Shown here one piece after another: positions 15,338 through 24,480 of a DNA stretch of 32,915 bases. Numbering within the stretch: position 1 is the stretch's first letter; each line of letters begins with the position of its first letter. The notes beneath the pieces were generated by a model, which saw only the letters and a program-made list of their open reading frames with translations, was not told the origin of the DNA and did not search any database. Made by a program: the position numbers and the translations under genes. The stretch comes from CAUZJO01 sp963580245 (lineage in GTDB: Bacteria; Sumerlaeota; Sumerlaeia; MVZB01). Location: the NCBI GenBank assembly GCA_963580245.1, contig CAUZJO010000038.1:1-32915 (forward strand). The letters run 5' to 3'.

Positions 15338-16417
15338 GTTCTCAATGAATCGAGCTTCCTGTTGCTATATCGTGACCTCAACAACGAGGATACCCAACAG
15401 AGCAAGGTTGGGACGATCTCGAACGATCAGATCACGTTCGGGCCTCCAACCGTTCTGGCCACTGGAGATGGAGTTCTTTCAGGCTTAGGGGTGGTCATTT
15501 TAACCGATACGGAGTTCGCCTTGGTGCATCATGAGTTGGATTCGGACCCGCCCCGACCGGGCAAGGTGATGCTTGGCCGGATCGCCGGTGATTCCATCAC
15601 CTTCACGCCCGCCGATGTTTTCGAGTCTGAGAGGACGTGGGCCTCTAATATTGCACGACTGACGGATTCCCGATTTCTCATACTCTATAGCGCTGGGGAG
15701 AATGTGGAGATCAGTAATGCCATCGTTGCTGAAGTGTCCGACTCAGGCTTCTCTTTCGGACCGAAAAAGCCCTTTCACGAGGCCAGAACTTGGTTCCGTG
15801 TCGCTTCATTAACCCCGACGAAATGTATTATCGCATTCAGAGATTCTATCAATTCATCTTTCGGCAGCGCGAAGATCGTGGAAATCAATGGAACTGATTT
15901 AACTTTCGGCCCAGTGTTTGTTTTTCACCATGGTTCCACATTCGTCTATGACATCGCCGTCATAGCCGAAGAAGAATTCATCGTTTTCTACGAGGACGGG
16001 AGCAATAATGACGCGGGCACGGCCGTCATGGGTCAGGTCTCCGGTAACGCCATTTCCTTTGGGCCGAAGGTGGTCTATAAGTGTGGATCATATTCGGCAT
16101 TCGGGTATTCAGCCGTTTCGAATGATAAGTATCTCATCACCTACTCCGATGATGACGATTCCAGCTTCGGCAAGCTGCTTTTCGGTCACCCGTTCCCCGG
16201 TGGGGAGCTCATCCCCTTGGGGATCGCCGATTTTGGTTTGTTTTCCACTTCTCACGTCCCGGTCATCCTTCACGGGGTTTCGAGCATTCATCCTAACCTG
16301 GAGACCGGCAAGCTGTATTACGCCCTGCCCGATGGCGGCCTGACCACCGCCACCACGACGGTCCGCGCCGGCTTGGCCATCCCGCCGTACCAGTTGCTTG
16401 TCGACATCGGGCGGTGA
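15338..16417 (+). pseudogene. Beta-propeller protein, C-terminal part downstream of the in-frame TAG
   Basis: The same reading frame as the preceding gene runs on without interruption for 359 codons to TGA 16415-16417. It holds the remainder of repeat 2 and repeats 3-7. Each repeat is about 50 residues and ends in a pattern like ITFGPPTVL, with a middle strand such as SRFLILYS, KCIIAFRD or EEFIVFYED. Together with the upstream part there are seven repeats, the number expected for a closed seven-bladed propeller. The only possible start, TTG 15362, has no ribosome site, and a protein starting there would lack a signal peptide. The fragment is therefore untranslated remnant, readthrough product or sequencing artefact. 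Confidence 0.65.
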
Positions 16418-16441
16418 ATCGGGCCGGGCGCCCGGCCTTGC

Positions 16442-18526
16442 TTAACCCGCGTCGGCGTCGCCGCCTGGGGTGGCCTGCCCCTGGATGCGGCGCATGTATT
16501 CGGCGGCCTTGGCCTCGGTGCTTTCGAGGTCGGGGGCTTGGTCGATGGGGGGGAAGATCATGACGAGCCGGGCGCCGCCGCCATCGGCGTTTTCGGCGAA
16601 GATCGAGCCGCCGTGCAGGTCCTGGATGATCGTGCGCACCCAGTTCAGGCCCAGCCCCTCGCCGCGCGAGCCGCTGGCGCGGTAGCTCGTGTAACCGAGT
16701 TCGAAGATCTTCTCGATCTCGTGGGGCTCGGCGGGTTGGCCGGCGCTGTTGAGGATACCCGTGCCGCTGTCCTCGATCGCCATGCGCAGCCCCCCCTCGC
16801 GCGAGGCGGTTGTGATCACCTTGATCCAGCCGCCGGCCGTCTGCTCGGGGTCCTTCTTGCGGATCGCCTCCAGCGCGTTCTGGAACTGATTGAACAGCGC
16901 CAGCTTGATCAAGCGCGGATCGACCACGCAGCGCGGCGCTTTGGGGTCCAGCTCGCGCAGGAGCCGGATCTTGGCCGAGATCGACAGCCCAAACAGGTCC
17001 AGCGTGTCGGAGATCAGTTGGTTGCCGTCGTGCGTCTCGAGCACGGGGTGCTGCAGGAACGCATAGGCCCGATACAGGTTGACCGTCTCCTGCATGAACG
17101 TGACCGAACGCAACATGCCCTGCAGCGACTCGAGCAGCATCTCGCGTTTGGGTCCCTCCTCGGGCAGGTCGCCCGAACCCATCAGCCGGTCCAGCGCCAT
17201 CAGTTCCAGCTTGCTGGTGGCGATGATGTTGGTCAGGTCGTGGCCCAGGTTGCGCGATAGGCTGATGCTGGCCCGTCCGCGTTCCTGCACCAGCAGCCGA
17301 TTGCGCAACGTCAGCGTCTGAAGCCCCGCTTCGACCAACTCCGTCAGGCGCGCCATCATCGTTTGCAGCGACGTGAACGACTGGACGTTCATCTTCGAGT
17401 CGTCCGCCAAGGTGAACAGATAGCGGATGCCGGTGCGTTCGGGATCGACGAGCAGGCGGGCGAGCGCCTCGCCCAGCAGGCCGACTTCCTCCAGCGGCAG
17501 CGTGACCTCGACTCGCCCGTCGCGCGGCATCGACTGGTCGATCAGTCCGGCCAGGTCTTCTGCCTTTCCGGTCCAGTCAGGTCGCCCCGCCAGGACCCGC
17601 TGGCCTGTGGGGCGCAACCGGCCGGGGCCCTCGGCGACCATTTCGAGGCACGCCACCAACGCGGCGTTGATCTGGACGCGGAACGCCTCGCAGATGAACT
17701 GGACCACCTCCCAACCGGTCATCTGCGGGCGGCGCGCAATCTCCTCGCGCAGTTGCCCCTGCAGGCGCGCGATCACGGCGTCCAGCGCCATGCGGTTATA
17801 GAGGACCGCCAGACGCGAGCGGGCGTTGTGGATGAACTTGGTCTGCGCGGGTGTCGATTCCTCGATCGAGTTCATCACGTTGCGTAGCGGCAGGAGCAGA
17901 CTGCGCGCCAGCGCCACCGCCAGCAGCGTCATGACCAACACGATAAACGCCGCGTACCAGCGGTACTTGCGCGTCAGTTCCTCGATCTCGGGATCCCCCA
18001 GTGGGGTGGTGAAGAACACATAGACCAGTCCTTGCACCAACCCGTCGCTCAGGCGCTCGATCGGGATGGCCGATTTCACTTTGAAATCGCGGAGGAAGAG
18101 TGAATTGGAAAAGCGGTTATGTTCCCTGACCTTCTCGGGATCGCGGCGGTCCACCAGATAACTCTCGTCCCCCCGTTTGCGGCCGGACCGCGGCGTTTCT
18201 TGGCCCGGGTCTTGGATTTTGGGTTGGGCGGCGATGCGGAATAAGATATTCCCTTGGTTGAGGAGTTCGTCGATCTTGCGCTCCAACTCCTGGCGCGAGG
18301 CCTCCGAACGGTCGTTGAACCAGGTTTCGGCGGACTTGATGATCTCCACGCGAGCGTCGCGCGTCTCTTTGGTCAGGAATCGATAGGAATTGTCGGTGAT
18401 GATGGTCTTTTTGGCCGGTTGATAATAGCCCTTGTCGAGTTCAAACAGCACCAGCGCGACGAGCAGTATGAATACGCCCGAATAGACCAGCAAGATGCTG
18501 TTGCGTTTGAAGAACGTGATCAACAT
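16442..18526 (-). CDS. Membrane sensor histidine kinase
   Basis: The protein has 694 residues from ATG 18526 (AGG 4 bases upstream); earlier starts add 37 residues without membrane character. There is a membrane segment at about 11-30, a periplasmic sensor domain of about 160 residues without recognised fold, and a second segment at about 192-210. A long helical and possibly GAF-like linker follows. The phospho-acceptor His429 is in SRNLGHDLTNIIATSKLEL, a variant H-box. The ATPase domain has the N-box FNQFQNALEAI (Asn550), the G1 box EDSGTGI, the F-box FELGYTS and the G2 box GEGLGLNWV. It autophosphorylates and passes phosphate to a response regulator, but no regulator gene is adjacent. The signal is unknown. 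Confidence 0.88.
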   Translation of the reverse strand: MLITFFKRNSILLVYSGVFILLVALVLFELDKGYYQPAKKTIITDNSYRFLTKETRDARVEIIKSAETWFNDRSEASRQELERKIDELLNQGNILFRIAAQPKIQDPGQETPRSGRKRGDESYLVDRRDPEKVREHNRFSNSLFLRDFKVKSAIPIERLSDGLVQGLVYVFFTTPLGDPEIEELTRKYRWYAAFIVLVMTLLAVALARSLLLPLRNVMNSIEESTPAQTKFIHNARSRLAVLYNRMALDAVIARLQGQLREEIARRPQMTGWEVVQFICEAFRVQINAALVACLEMVAEGPGRLRPTGQRVLAGRPDWTGKAEDLAGLIDQSMPRDGRVEVTLPLEEVGLLGEALARLLVDPERTGIRYLFTLADDSKMNVQSFTSLQTMMARLTELVEAGLQTLTLRNRLLVQERGRASISLSRNLGHDLTNIIATSKLELMALDRLMGSGDLPEEGPKREMLLESLQGMLRSVTFMQETVNLYRAYAFLQHPVLETHDGNQLISDTLDLFGLSISAKIRLLRELDPKAPRCVVDPRLIKLALFNQFQNALEAIRKKDPEQTAGGWIKVITTASREGGLRMAIEDSGTGILNSAGQPAEPHEIEKIFELGYTSYRASGSRGEGLGLNWVRTIIQDLHGGSIFAENADGGGARLVMIFPPIDQAPDLESTEAKAAEYMRRIQGQATPGGDADAG

Positions 18527-18695
18527 TGACCTATCACCATCGTTGAGCCATCGAGAACCCGGCGCGCCATAGCACTTAGGCGACGGTGCGAGCCGACCCC
18601 GCAAGCGCGCGGCGTGCATCAACCCTACCCCGCCCAAACCTGAAATTCAAAAATCGTTTATTGATTCCCAGATCTCACCGCCCTGCTCGAATCCA

Positions 18696-19610
18696 ATGAC
18701 CTTTATGCGCCGTTTTGCTACCTTGCTTGACCTCCATGGGCCCCCGGGGGCCGAGCGGGAGCGGGGAAACGTGGTTTTCGATCCATCCCATCGCGAATTC
18801 TTCTGGCTGCTGGTGCGGCGCGACCTCAAGGTGCGCTACGCTGGCTCCACGCTGGGCGGCCTGTGGAACCTGATCCATCCGCTGATGATGATCGCCATCT
18901 ACATGATCGTCTTCTCATCGATCATGAAAAACAAGTTTGGACAGGCCGAGGGGATCATCGATTACGGCGACCTGACCTATGGCGTCCACCTGTGCGCGGG
19001 CCTGATTCCCTGGCTGCTCTTCTCCGACGTTCTGACGCGATCTGTCGCTGTCCTGATCGAAAACGGAAATTTCCTGAAAAAAGTCTCCTTCCCGCCGATC
19101 GTCCTGTTCACAACCCTGTTTTTCAACGCCCTGCTGGTCCACGGGGTCGGTTTTCTCTGCCTGCTGGCGATTCTGAAGGGGCTGGGGTATCCGGTGCCGG
19201 TCGGGGCATTGGGCGGGTTTGGATTCATGTTGCTGCTGGGGGTCGCGGGGCTCGGATTGGGTCTGATTCTATCGGGACTGAACGTCTTTTTCCGCGACAC
19301 CGCCCAGATCATCACGATCGCCATGCAATTGCTCTTCTGGTTCAATCCCATCGTTTATCCGCGCCATGTCGTTGCCCAACCGGACCAGTCCGCCGACGAG
19401 TTGAGCGCGCTCGAATGGTTGGGCAGGAACATCCTGCTCTTCAACCCGCTCGAACGGTTCATCACGGGAACCCAACGGCTGTTCGGCCTGGTCGCCGCGC
19501 CCGCGACGGGTCTGGATTGGGCCATCGTCGTCCTCTTCCCCACCTTGTGCCTGGCCGCCGGTCTGCTGCTCTTCCGCCGCATGCTGCCCGATATTCGGGA
19601 CTGTTTGTAA
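18696..19610 (+). CDS. ABC-2 type polysaccharide export permease (Wzm/TagG-like)
   Basis: This is the membrane subunit of an ABC exporter for surface polysaccharide or lipid-linked glycans. The 304-residue protein opens with the family signature FFWLLVRRDLKVRYAGSTLG, followed by GGLWNLIHPLMMIAIYMIVF in the first membrane helix. Five further hydrophobic segments follow, with GLNVFFRDTAQI in a cytoplasmic loop and FNPIVYP and LFNPLERFI near the end, all typical of the ABC2_membrane group. The matching ATPase (Wzt-like), normally the next gene, is absent in the window; mdh follows instead. An alternative ATG at 18708 lies in frame. The stop codon is inside a 12-base tandem duplication (19605-19628). 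Confidence 0.88.
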   Translation: MTFMRRFATLLDLHGPPGAERERGNVVFDPSHREFFWLLVRRDLKVRYAGSTLGGLWNLIHPLMMIAIYMIVFSSIMKNKFGQAEGIIDYGDLTYGVHLCAGLIPWLLFSDVLTRSVAVLIENGNFLKKVSFPPIVLFTTLFFNALLVHGVGFLCLLAILKGLGYPVPVGALGGFGFMLLLGVAGLGLGLILSGLNVFFRDTAQIITIAMQLLFWFNPIVYPRHVVAQPDQSADELSALEWLGRNILLFNPLERFITGTQRLFGLVAAPATGLDWAIVVLFPTLCLAAGLLLFRRMLPDIRDCL

Positions 19611-19674
19611 TTCCCCTTGTAATTCCCCGCGCAATCGGCTACCGCTCCTCCATTGCAAGATGGTTCACTACATC

Positions 19675-19703
19675 TTGACAGCCCGCCGGGCAATGCATAC
19701 CGT
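19675..19703 (+). promoter_or_regulatory. Candidate sigma70-type promoter of mdh
   Basis: TTGACA at 19675-19680 is a perfect -35 box. After 17 bases comes TACCGT at 19698-19703, which matches TATAAT at three positions only. It would give a leader of about 95 bases for mdh, containing the competing hairpins at 19738-19774. Confidence 0.35.
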
Positions 19704-19737
19704 TTTGATCTAAGTGCGCTTTGCCGCGCATAAAAAA

Positions 19738-19774
19738 ATGTTGCACGGCTTGCAACATCATTCCCGGCCGTGCA
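19738..19774. promoter_or_regulatory. Overlapping alternative hairpins in the mdh leader
   Basis: ATGTTGCA (19738-19745) pairs exactly with TGCAACAT (19751-19758). TGCACGGC (19742-19749) pairs exactly with GCCGTGCA (19767-19774). The two share bases and cannot form together. Seven A precede the first hairpin, so on the minus strand it reads as an 8-bp stem followed by seven T, the form of an intrinsic terminator for antisense transcription. On the plus strand an attenuator-like switch or a dyad operator are alternatives. Confidence 0.4.
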
Positions 19775-19803
19775 TTGATACCTTATAAGACGGTAACGGA
19801 GCC

Positions 19804-20739
19804 ATGAGAAAGAAGATATCGGTCATCGGCGGCGGCAACGTCGGCGCAACCACGGCCCTGTTTCTGGCCGAGAAACACCTGGGCGACGTCGTTCTGGTCG
19901 ATATCGTCGAGGGAATGCCCCAAGGCAAGGGGCTAGACATGCTCGAGACAGGGCCCATCCACGGCTATCACGGCCGAATCGAGGGCACCAACGACTACAA
20001 AGACATCGCTGGCTCGGACGTCGTCGTGGTCACCGCCGGTCTGCCGCGCAAGCCCGGCATGAGCCGCAGCGACCTGCTGGGGATGAACGCCAAAATCGTC
20101 GGCTCGGCGGGCGACAACATCAAGCAACACGCGCCCGGTGCCATCGTCGTCGTCGTTTCCAACCCTCTCGACATCATGTGCTGGGTGGCGCTCCAGAGGA
20201 CCGGCTTCGCCAAGGAGCGCGTGTTCGGCATGGCCGGCGTGCTCGACACCACGCGCATGCGGGCCTTCATCGCCGACGCGCTCGACGTGCATCCGGGCGA
20301 CGTGATGGCGATGGTGCTGGGCGGTCACGGCGATTCGATGGTGCCGATCACCAGCACCACCACCGTCTCCGGCATCCCGCTCGATCAATTGCTCGACCCC
20401 GGCAAGATCGACGCGATCGTCCAGCGCACGCGCAAGGGCGGAGGGGAGATCGTGGCCCTGCTCAAGACCGGAAGCGCCTTCTACGCCCCGGCCGCCGCCG
20501 CCGTCGAGATGGTCGAATCGATCCTGCTCGATTCCAAGCGCGTGATGCCCTGCGCGGCCTTCCTTGAGGGACCATACGGGATCAGCGGCTGTTACGTGGG
20601 CGTGCCGGTGAAGCTGGGGACCGGCGGCATCGAGCAGATCTACGAGATGAAGCTGAGCGACGCCGAACGGGAGGCCCTCAAGGCTTCCTCCGAAGCGGTT
20701 AAGGCGGACATGAAAGCCCTTGATTCGATGGACTATTAG
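19804..20739 (+). CDS. mdh: Malate dehydrogenase
   Basis: This 311-residue enzyme oxidises malate to oxaloacetate with NAD in the TCA cycle. It belongs to the LDH-like MDH group. The dinucleotide loop is VIGGGNVG at 7-14, and Asp33 after the second strand (LVDIVEG) selects NAD over NADP. Substrate and catalytic residues are all present: Arg82 and Arg88 in GLPRKPGMSRSDL, Asn120 in SNPLDIM, Asp148 and Arg151 in GVLDTTRMR, and the catalytic His175 in GGHGDSMVP. Arg82 in the active-site loop marks malate rather than lactate specificity. GGAG lies just 2 bases before ATG 19804, so the ribosome site spacing is short. It is a single gene, converging with dacB 58 bases on. Confidence 0.95.
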   Translation: MRKKISVIGGGNVGATTALFLAEKHLGDVVLVDIVEGMPQGKGLDMLETGPIHGYHGRIEGTNDYKDIAGSDVVVVTAGLPRKPGMSRSDLLGMNAKIVGSAGDNIKQHAPGAIVVVVSNPLDIMCWVALQRTGFAKERVFGMAGVLDTTRMRAFIADALDVHPGDVMAMVLGGHGDSMVPITSTTTVSGIPLDQLLDPGKIDAIVQRTRKGGGEIVALLKTGSAFYAPAAAAVEMVESILLDSKRVMPCAAFLEGPYGISGCYVGVPVKLGTGGIEQIYEMKLSDAEREALKASSEAVKADMKALDSMDY

Positions 20740-20797
20740 GCCCCTCGACCCTGATAGGCTTTCAACGCGGCCCAATTCAGTCACGCGTCCAAATGCG

Positions 20798-22516
20798 CTA
20801 AAGCTTTCGCTTGATGCCGGGCTTGGCCCGTTTCATCCGCGCACGCCCACCATCCCCGCTGGTGCCCTTTGCGCTGGACCGGGCCCCATCGCCTCCGCCA
20901 AACGGCCCCATCCCGGCGTCCATCCGCCGAATCAATATCTTCATCAGATGATTGACGCGTATGCTCATCCGGCCGTGGGTGTCGCGTTTGGCGTTGCCGA
21001 TCACCGAGAAGACATAGCGCGGATGACCCTGACGGTCGTGGATGTAACCGGTCAGCGCGCTGGCACCCGAGAGGGTGCCGGTCTTGGCCGAAACGCGTCG
21101 GCCGGCCTTGAAGAACGAGCGCTTACGCAACGTTCCGCGGCGGCCCGAGACGGGCATGGTCTGGAGCACGAAATCGCGGTACGTCGAATAATACAGGTAT
21201 TTGGCGACCAACATCAGTTCGTTGGCCGACACGCGGTTGCGGCGCGAGAGTCCGGACCCATCGTATCCGGGTTCGATCCAGGGATGGCCGATTCGGCGGT
21301 ACCAACTCTGCTCCACGCGGCGGGCTTCGGCCAGACCGCCCGAGCCGGTGACCCTCGCCGCCGCCGAACGCCAGATTTGCTCGGCCTGGAAGTTATTGCT
21401 GCGGCGCATCATGTTGATTAGCATCAGGTCGAGCGTGGGTGATCGGCGCGTCTCAAGCAACTGGGCGATTTCGAGGGACGGCCCGCCCGGCGCGTGCACG
21501 GTCTCGATGCGCAGGCCGCCGGTCAACTCGATGCCTTGCTCCTCAAGCGCGCGCAGCAGGAGGGTGCCGAGGTAGTCGATCGGCCGGGGGATCGGGGTCA
21601 CGACCACCTCGGGTCGGGCCTTGATCCGCACCCGTCCCGTCACCACCAGATCTTCCCGTCCCTCGCTAAAGTCCGCCGAAACGCCTTTGGCCCCTTCCCA
21701 GTACGAACGCGTCTTGTTGTCGATCTCCAGCCCCTTGCTCGAAGGGAAAATGCTTAGCCGCCCGGCCCCGCCCTGACTCTTCGCGGGTTTCACGGTAATG
21801 CGCAGCAGGTTCTGACACGCCGCCAGGGCCGACGGCGCCGGGGCATAGGCGTGTTTGCGGTGGTAGCTCTCCCACACCGCGGGAAAGCAGTTCTGGTCGG
21901 CCCCGAAGGCCGTTGCGTCGATCACCAGGTCGCCGTGAACGAAAGCGATCCCGGTCTCACCGAGCTTGCGCGCCCAGCCGCCAAAGAGGTCCAGCGGATT
22001 CTCCTGCGTCCCGTCACGGTTGGGAAAACCGATCGACGGGTCGCCGCTCGCCCGCACGATCAGGTCGCCGTGGTAGTGCGCCTTCTCGCCCTCATGGGGC
22101 CGGCCGAGGCCGAAGTTGGTGCGGTAAATGTAATCCGGCCCAAGGAAATGCAGGGCCATCCCCAAGACGATCAGCTTGCGATTGGATGCCGGGATCAGTT
22201 GCCGCTCCGGTTGGTAGCGATAGACGATCTGATCGCTTTGCAAGTCGGCGACGGCCACCCCCCACTTCTCGCCGTAGCGGTCTTCGGCCCGTCTGACCCG
22301 GCTCTCCCATTGCTCGATGGTCTTGGGCGGAGGCGTGGACTTTGCCCAAACCGGCCCGGCGGCCGACGCAAAAAGTGCCACCCAGACCAGCAGGAGCCCG
22401 AGCACCGCCCCATCGGCCGGGCTTTTCCAACGCGCGGACCGCCGCCCCCGAACCTGGTCCCACTGTTCGGGCGCGCGTCTGCTGCATGGAATTTCAAGCG
22501 GTAGATGCAATCGCAT
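20798..22516 (-). CDS. dacB: D-alanyl-D-alanine carboxypeptidase/endopeptidase (PBP4, S13 family)
   Basis: This periplasmic penicillin-binding protein trims peptidoglycan peptides by cutting the terminal D-Ala and D-Ala-mDAP cross-links. Of 572 residues, about 1-58 form a long N-region plus signal sequence (AVLGLLLVWVALFASAAG, then VWA). The catalytic S111-N-R-K114 is in IPASNRKLIVLG, the S-x-N motif is Ser373-Asn-Asn375 in MRRSNNFQAEQIW, and KTGT starts at 478. The large insert between the first two motifs is characteristic of the S13 family. YDGSGLSRRNRVSANEL near 418 is another family signature. The C-terminal 40 residues are basic and glycine-rich with no family match. It follows the TolC-like gene by 56 bases on the same strand. 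Confidence 0.92.
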   Translation of the reverse strand: MRLHLPLEIPCSRRAPEQWDQVRGRRSARWKSPADGAVLGLLLVWVALFASAAGPVWAKSTPPPKTIEQWESRVRRAEDRYGEKWGVAVADLQSDQIVYRYQPERQLIPASNRKLIVLGMALHFLGPDYIYRTNFGLGRPHEGEKAHYHGDLIVRASGDPSIGFPNRDGTQENPLDLFGGWARKLGETGIAFVHGDLVIDATAFGADQNCFPAVWESYHRKHAYAPAPSALAACQNLLRITVKPAKSQGGAGRLSIFPSSKGLEIDNKTRSYWEGAKGVSADFSEGREDLVVTGRVRIKARPEVVVTPIPRPIDYLGTLLLRALEEQGIELTGGLRIETVHAPGGPSLEIAQLLETRRSPTLDLMLINMMRRSNNFQAEQIWRSAAARVTGSGGLAEARRVEQSWYRRIGHPWIEPGYDGSGLSRRNRVSANELMLVAKYLYYSTYRDFVLQTMPVSGRRGTLRKRSFFKAGRRVSAKTGTLSGASALTGYIHDRQGHPRYVFSVIGNAKRDTHGRMSIRVNHLMKILIRRMDAGMGPFGGGDGARSSAKGTSGDGGRARMKRAKPGIKRKL

Positions 22517-22572
22517 GAATCAGTCAGGTTTGCGTGGACCCCATGGGCCCGCGGCGGGGGATGCGTTGTGGA

Positions 22573-24372
22573 TTAGTCGAACCCGATGGGGAAAGTGACC
22601 GGTGGTTCGGGAGGTTTGAGGTCGGCTTGTTGGACTTGGACACCGTAGGTCTCCAGCAGCGTCCCGCGCGCCCGCTCCAGGGCGATGGCCGCCTCGTTGT
22701 AGTCGACCACCGCCCGCAGGTGGTTGGACTGCGCGTCGGCCAGGGTGTCCTGAAAATCAAGCACCTCGAAGGCCGTTGCGATGCCCACCTCATAGCGTTT
22801 CATTTCACTGTCGAGCAGGGCCTGTTGGCTGCGCACCCGCGCCTGGGTGACGTCGATGCGCTCGCGCGTGGTCCGCAGCTCGCGGGTCGCCTCGCGCACC
22901 TCCAGCGTAATGCGGTCGACCAAATCGCGCAAGGACTCCTCGGTCTGCTCCAGTGCCGATTGCGCCTGGCGCCGGCGGTAGCGCGCGGCGCGGTTCTGCA
23001 GCGGGTAGGTGAACTCCAGCGCCGCCCGGTAGCTCACGAAATCCCCGTCCTTGCCGGTGCGGTAGGCCCCGGTCCCGTCGCCGTCCAGGCCGCTCGATTG
23101 GATTTCGCCCACCAGGTCCAGTCGGGGCAGGATATTGTTCTCGGCCACCGTCACGTTGACTTTGGCCTGCCCGATGTTGCTTTGCGCCCGCCGCATCTCC
23201 GAGCGCATCCCCAGCGCCACCTCAACGGTCTCATCCAGGTCGGCCTCGATCTCGCGCCAGGCGAAGGCCTGGGTCGGGGCGATCTGCGCGTCCCACAGCG
23301 GAGCATCCTCTTGCAAAAAAATCAGCCGCTTGAGTTCATCCTCCAAGTCGCGCACGTCCTGCCGCGCGACGATAATGAATTCGCGCCGTTCCTCGACCGC
23401 CGCCTCGGCCTGCAGCACGTCGGTCAACGGCATGACCTGCGCCTCGTATTTCGCCTTGTTGATGCGCAGCAGGTCCAGTGCCGCGCTGTAGGTGATCACC
23501 TGCACCTTATAGTTCTCGATCGCGCCGATCAGTTCCCAGTAGGTGTTGAGCGTCGTCACCAACGTCTGTTCGACGGCGGTCTGGAAGTCGGCCGCCGCGC
23601 CCCGACGTTCCAGTTGAGCAATCCGAATGCCGGCGTTGGTCACCTTGGGGCCAAACCCCCGCAGCAACGGCTGCACGATCGCCGCGCTGAAGACATGGCT
23701 ATAGTTGACATCGGTCGAAGAACTGCTGGAAAGGACCGGGATGAACGTGCCGAAGGGGCTCGAAGCGGTCGGCGCCGCAAACGCAAAGTCGAAATCCAGA
23801 CCGCCGACCAAGGCCGTCGAACGCACGATGCTGTAACCCAGATCCACTGTCGCCCCCGAGGGCAGCAACTGACTGACGCCCGCCAGGAACGTGCGGAAAC
23901 GCTCGCTACCGAAACTATTGGCGCCGACCCCGGCGCTGCTGCGCTCCTCCTCGACGCGCTGGAATTCGGCGGTCGAACGCAGCACCAGATCGTAGATACC
24001 CTTCTGCACGGGAATCTCGTATTCCCCGACGCGCAGCGTATAGCCCTCGATGCTGATGGCGCGGTTGTTGGCCAACGTCTCGACGACCACGTCGCCCAAG
24101 GCCAACGGCAGCGGCGCGGCGTCGTAAAGCTCGGTGATCTCGGGCGTCAGGTTTTCATATCCGACCGACTTTTCGGGCTCGATCTTGACCTCGTCCTCGA
24201 CCACCGGCGAGGAGGCGTCCGCGGGCGCGATCTGGACCGGAGCCGGAGGAGTGGCCTCAAAAACATCCCCCCGCACCGTATAGGTCGGCAGCTCAACGGG
24301 CGCGTATGCGCAACCGACCAGGCATATCGGACCTAGAAGCGCGATGAGGACGCAGGAAACCTTGCTTCCCAT
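22573..24372 (-). CDS. TolC-family outer-membrane efflux lipoprotein
   Basis: This is an outer-membrane channel protein for export of small molecules or proteins with an inner-membrane pump. I start it at ATG 24372, 7 bases after GGGAGG, giving 599 residues; the signal is then MGSKVSCVLIALLGP with lipobox LVGC and a lipidated Cys21. Two OEP-type repeats follow, each with long alpha-helical coiled-coil parts (for example AALDLLRINKAKYEAQVMPL and TLEVREATRELRTTRERIDV). EVLDFQDTLADAQSNHLRAV near the C-terminus is the classic OEP end. A Ser-rich insert, SSPFGTFIPVLSSSSSTDVN, lies in the first half and probably forms an extracellular loop. No membrane-fusion protein or pump gene is present nearby. 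It sits between mutM and dacB in the same direction. Confidence 0.9.
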   Translation of the reverse strand: MGSKVSCVLIALLGPICLVGCAYAPVELPTYTVRGDVFEATPPAPVQIAPADASSPVVEDEVKIEPEKSVGYENLTPEITELYDAAPLPLALGDVVVETLANNRAISIEGYTLRVGEYEIPVQKGIYDLVLRSTAEFQRVEEERSSAGVGANSFGSERFRTFLAGVSQLLPSGATVDLGYSIVRSTALVGGLDFDFAFAAPTASSPFGTFIPVLSSSSSTDVNYSHVFSAAIVQPLLRGFGPKVTNAGIRIAQLERRGAAADFQTAVEQTLVTTLNTYWELIGAIENYKVQVITYSAALDLLRINKAKYEAQVMPLTDVLQAEAAVEERREFIIVARQDVRDLEDELKRLIFLQEDAPLWDAQIAPTQAFAWREIEADLDETVEVALGMRSEMRRAQSNIGQAKVNVTVAENNILPRLDLVGEIQSSGLDGDGTGAYRTGKDGDFVSYRAALEFTYPLQNRAARYRRRQAQSALEQTEESLRDLVDRITLEVREATRELRTTRERIDVTQARVRSQQALLDSEMKRYEVGIATAFEVLDFQDTLADAQSNHLRAVVDYNEAAIALERARGTLLETYGVQVQQADLKPPEPPVTFPIGFD

Positions 24373-24480
24373 CCGGGAACCTCCCATCAGTCTGTGGGCG
24401 ACATGCCCGAGTTCGAGGGCAGAGAGCCTAATGGTGCCCCGCCCAAGAATCAATTCCTATGTACATGCCGGTTTTCCCTC

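Noticed and set aside
22534..24336. 600-codon plus-strand frame opposite the TolC-like gene
   Set aside because: It is the antisense shadow of a clear OEP family gene; composition (His, Arg, Gln, Val repeats) is that of a GC-rich reverse frame and no family pattern is seen.
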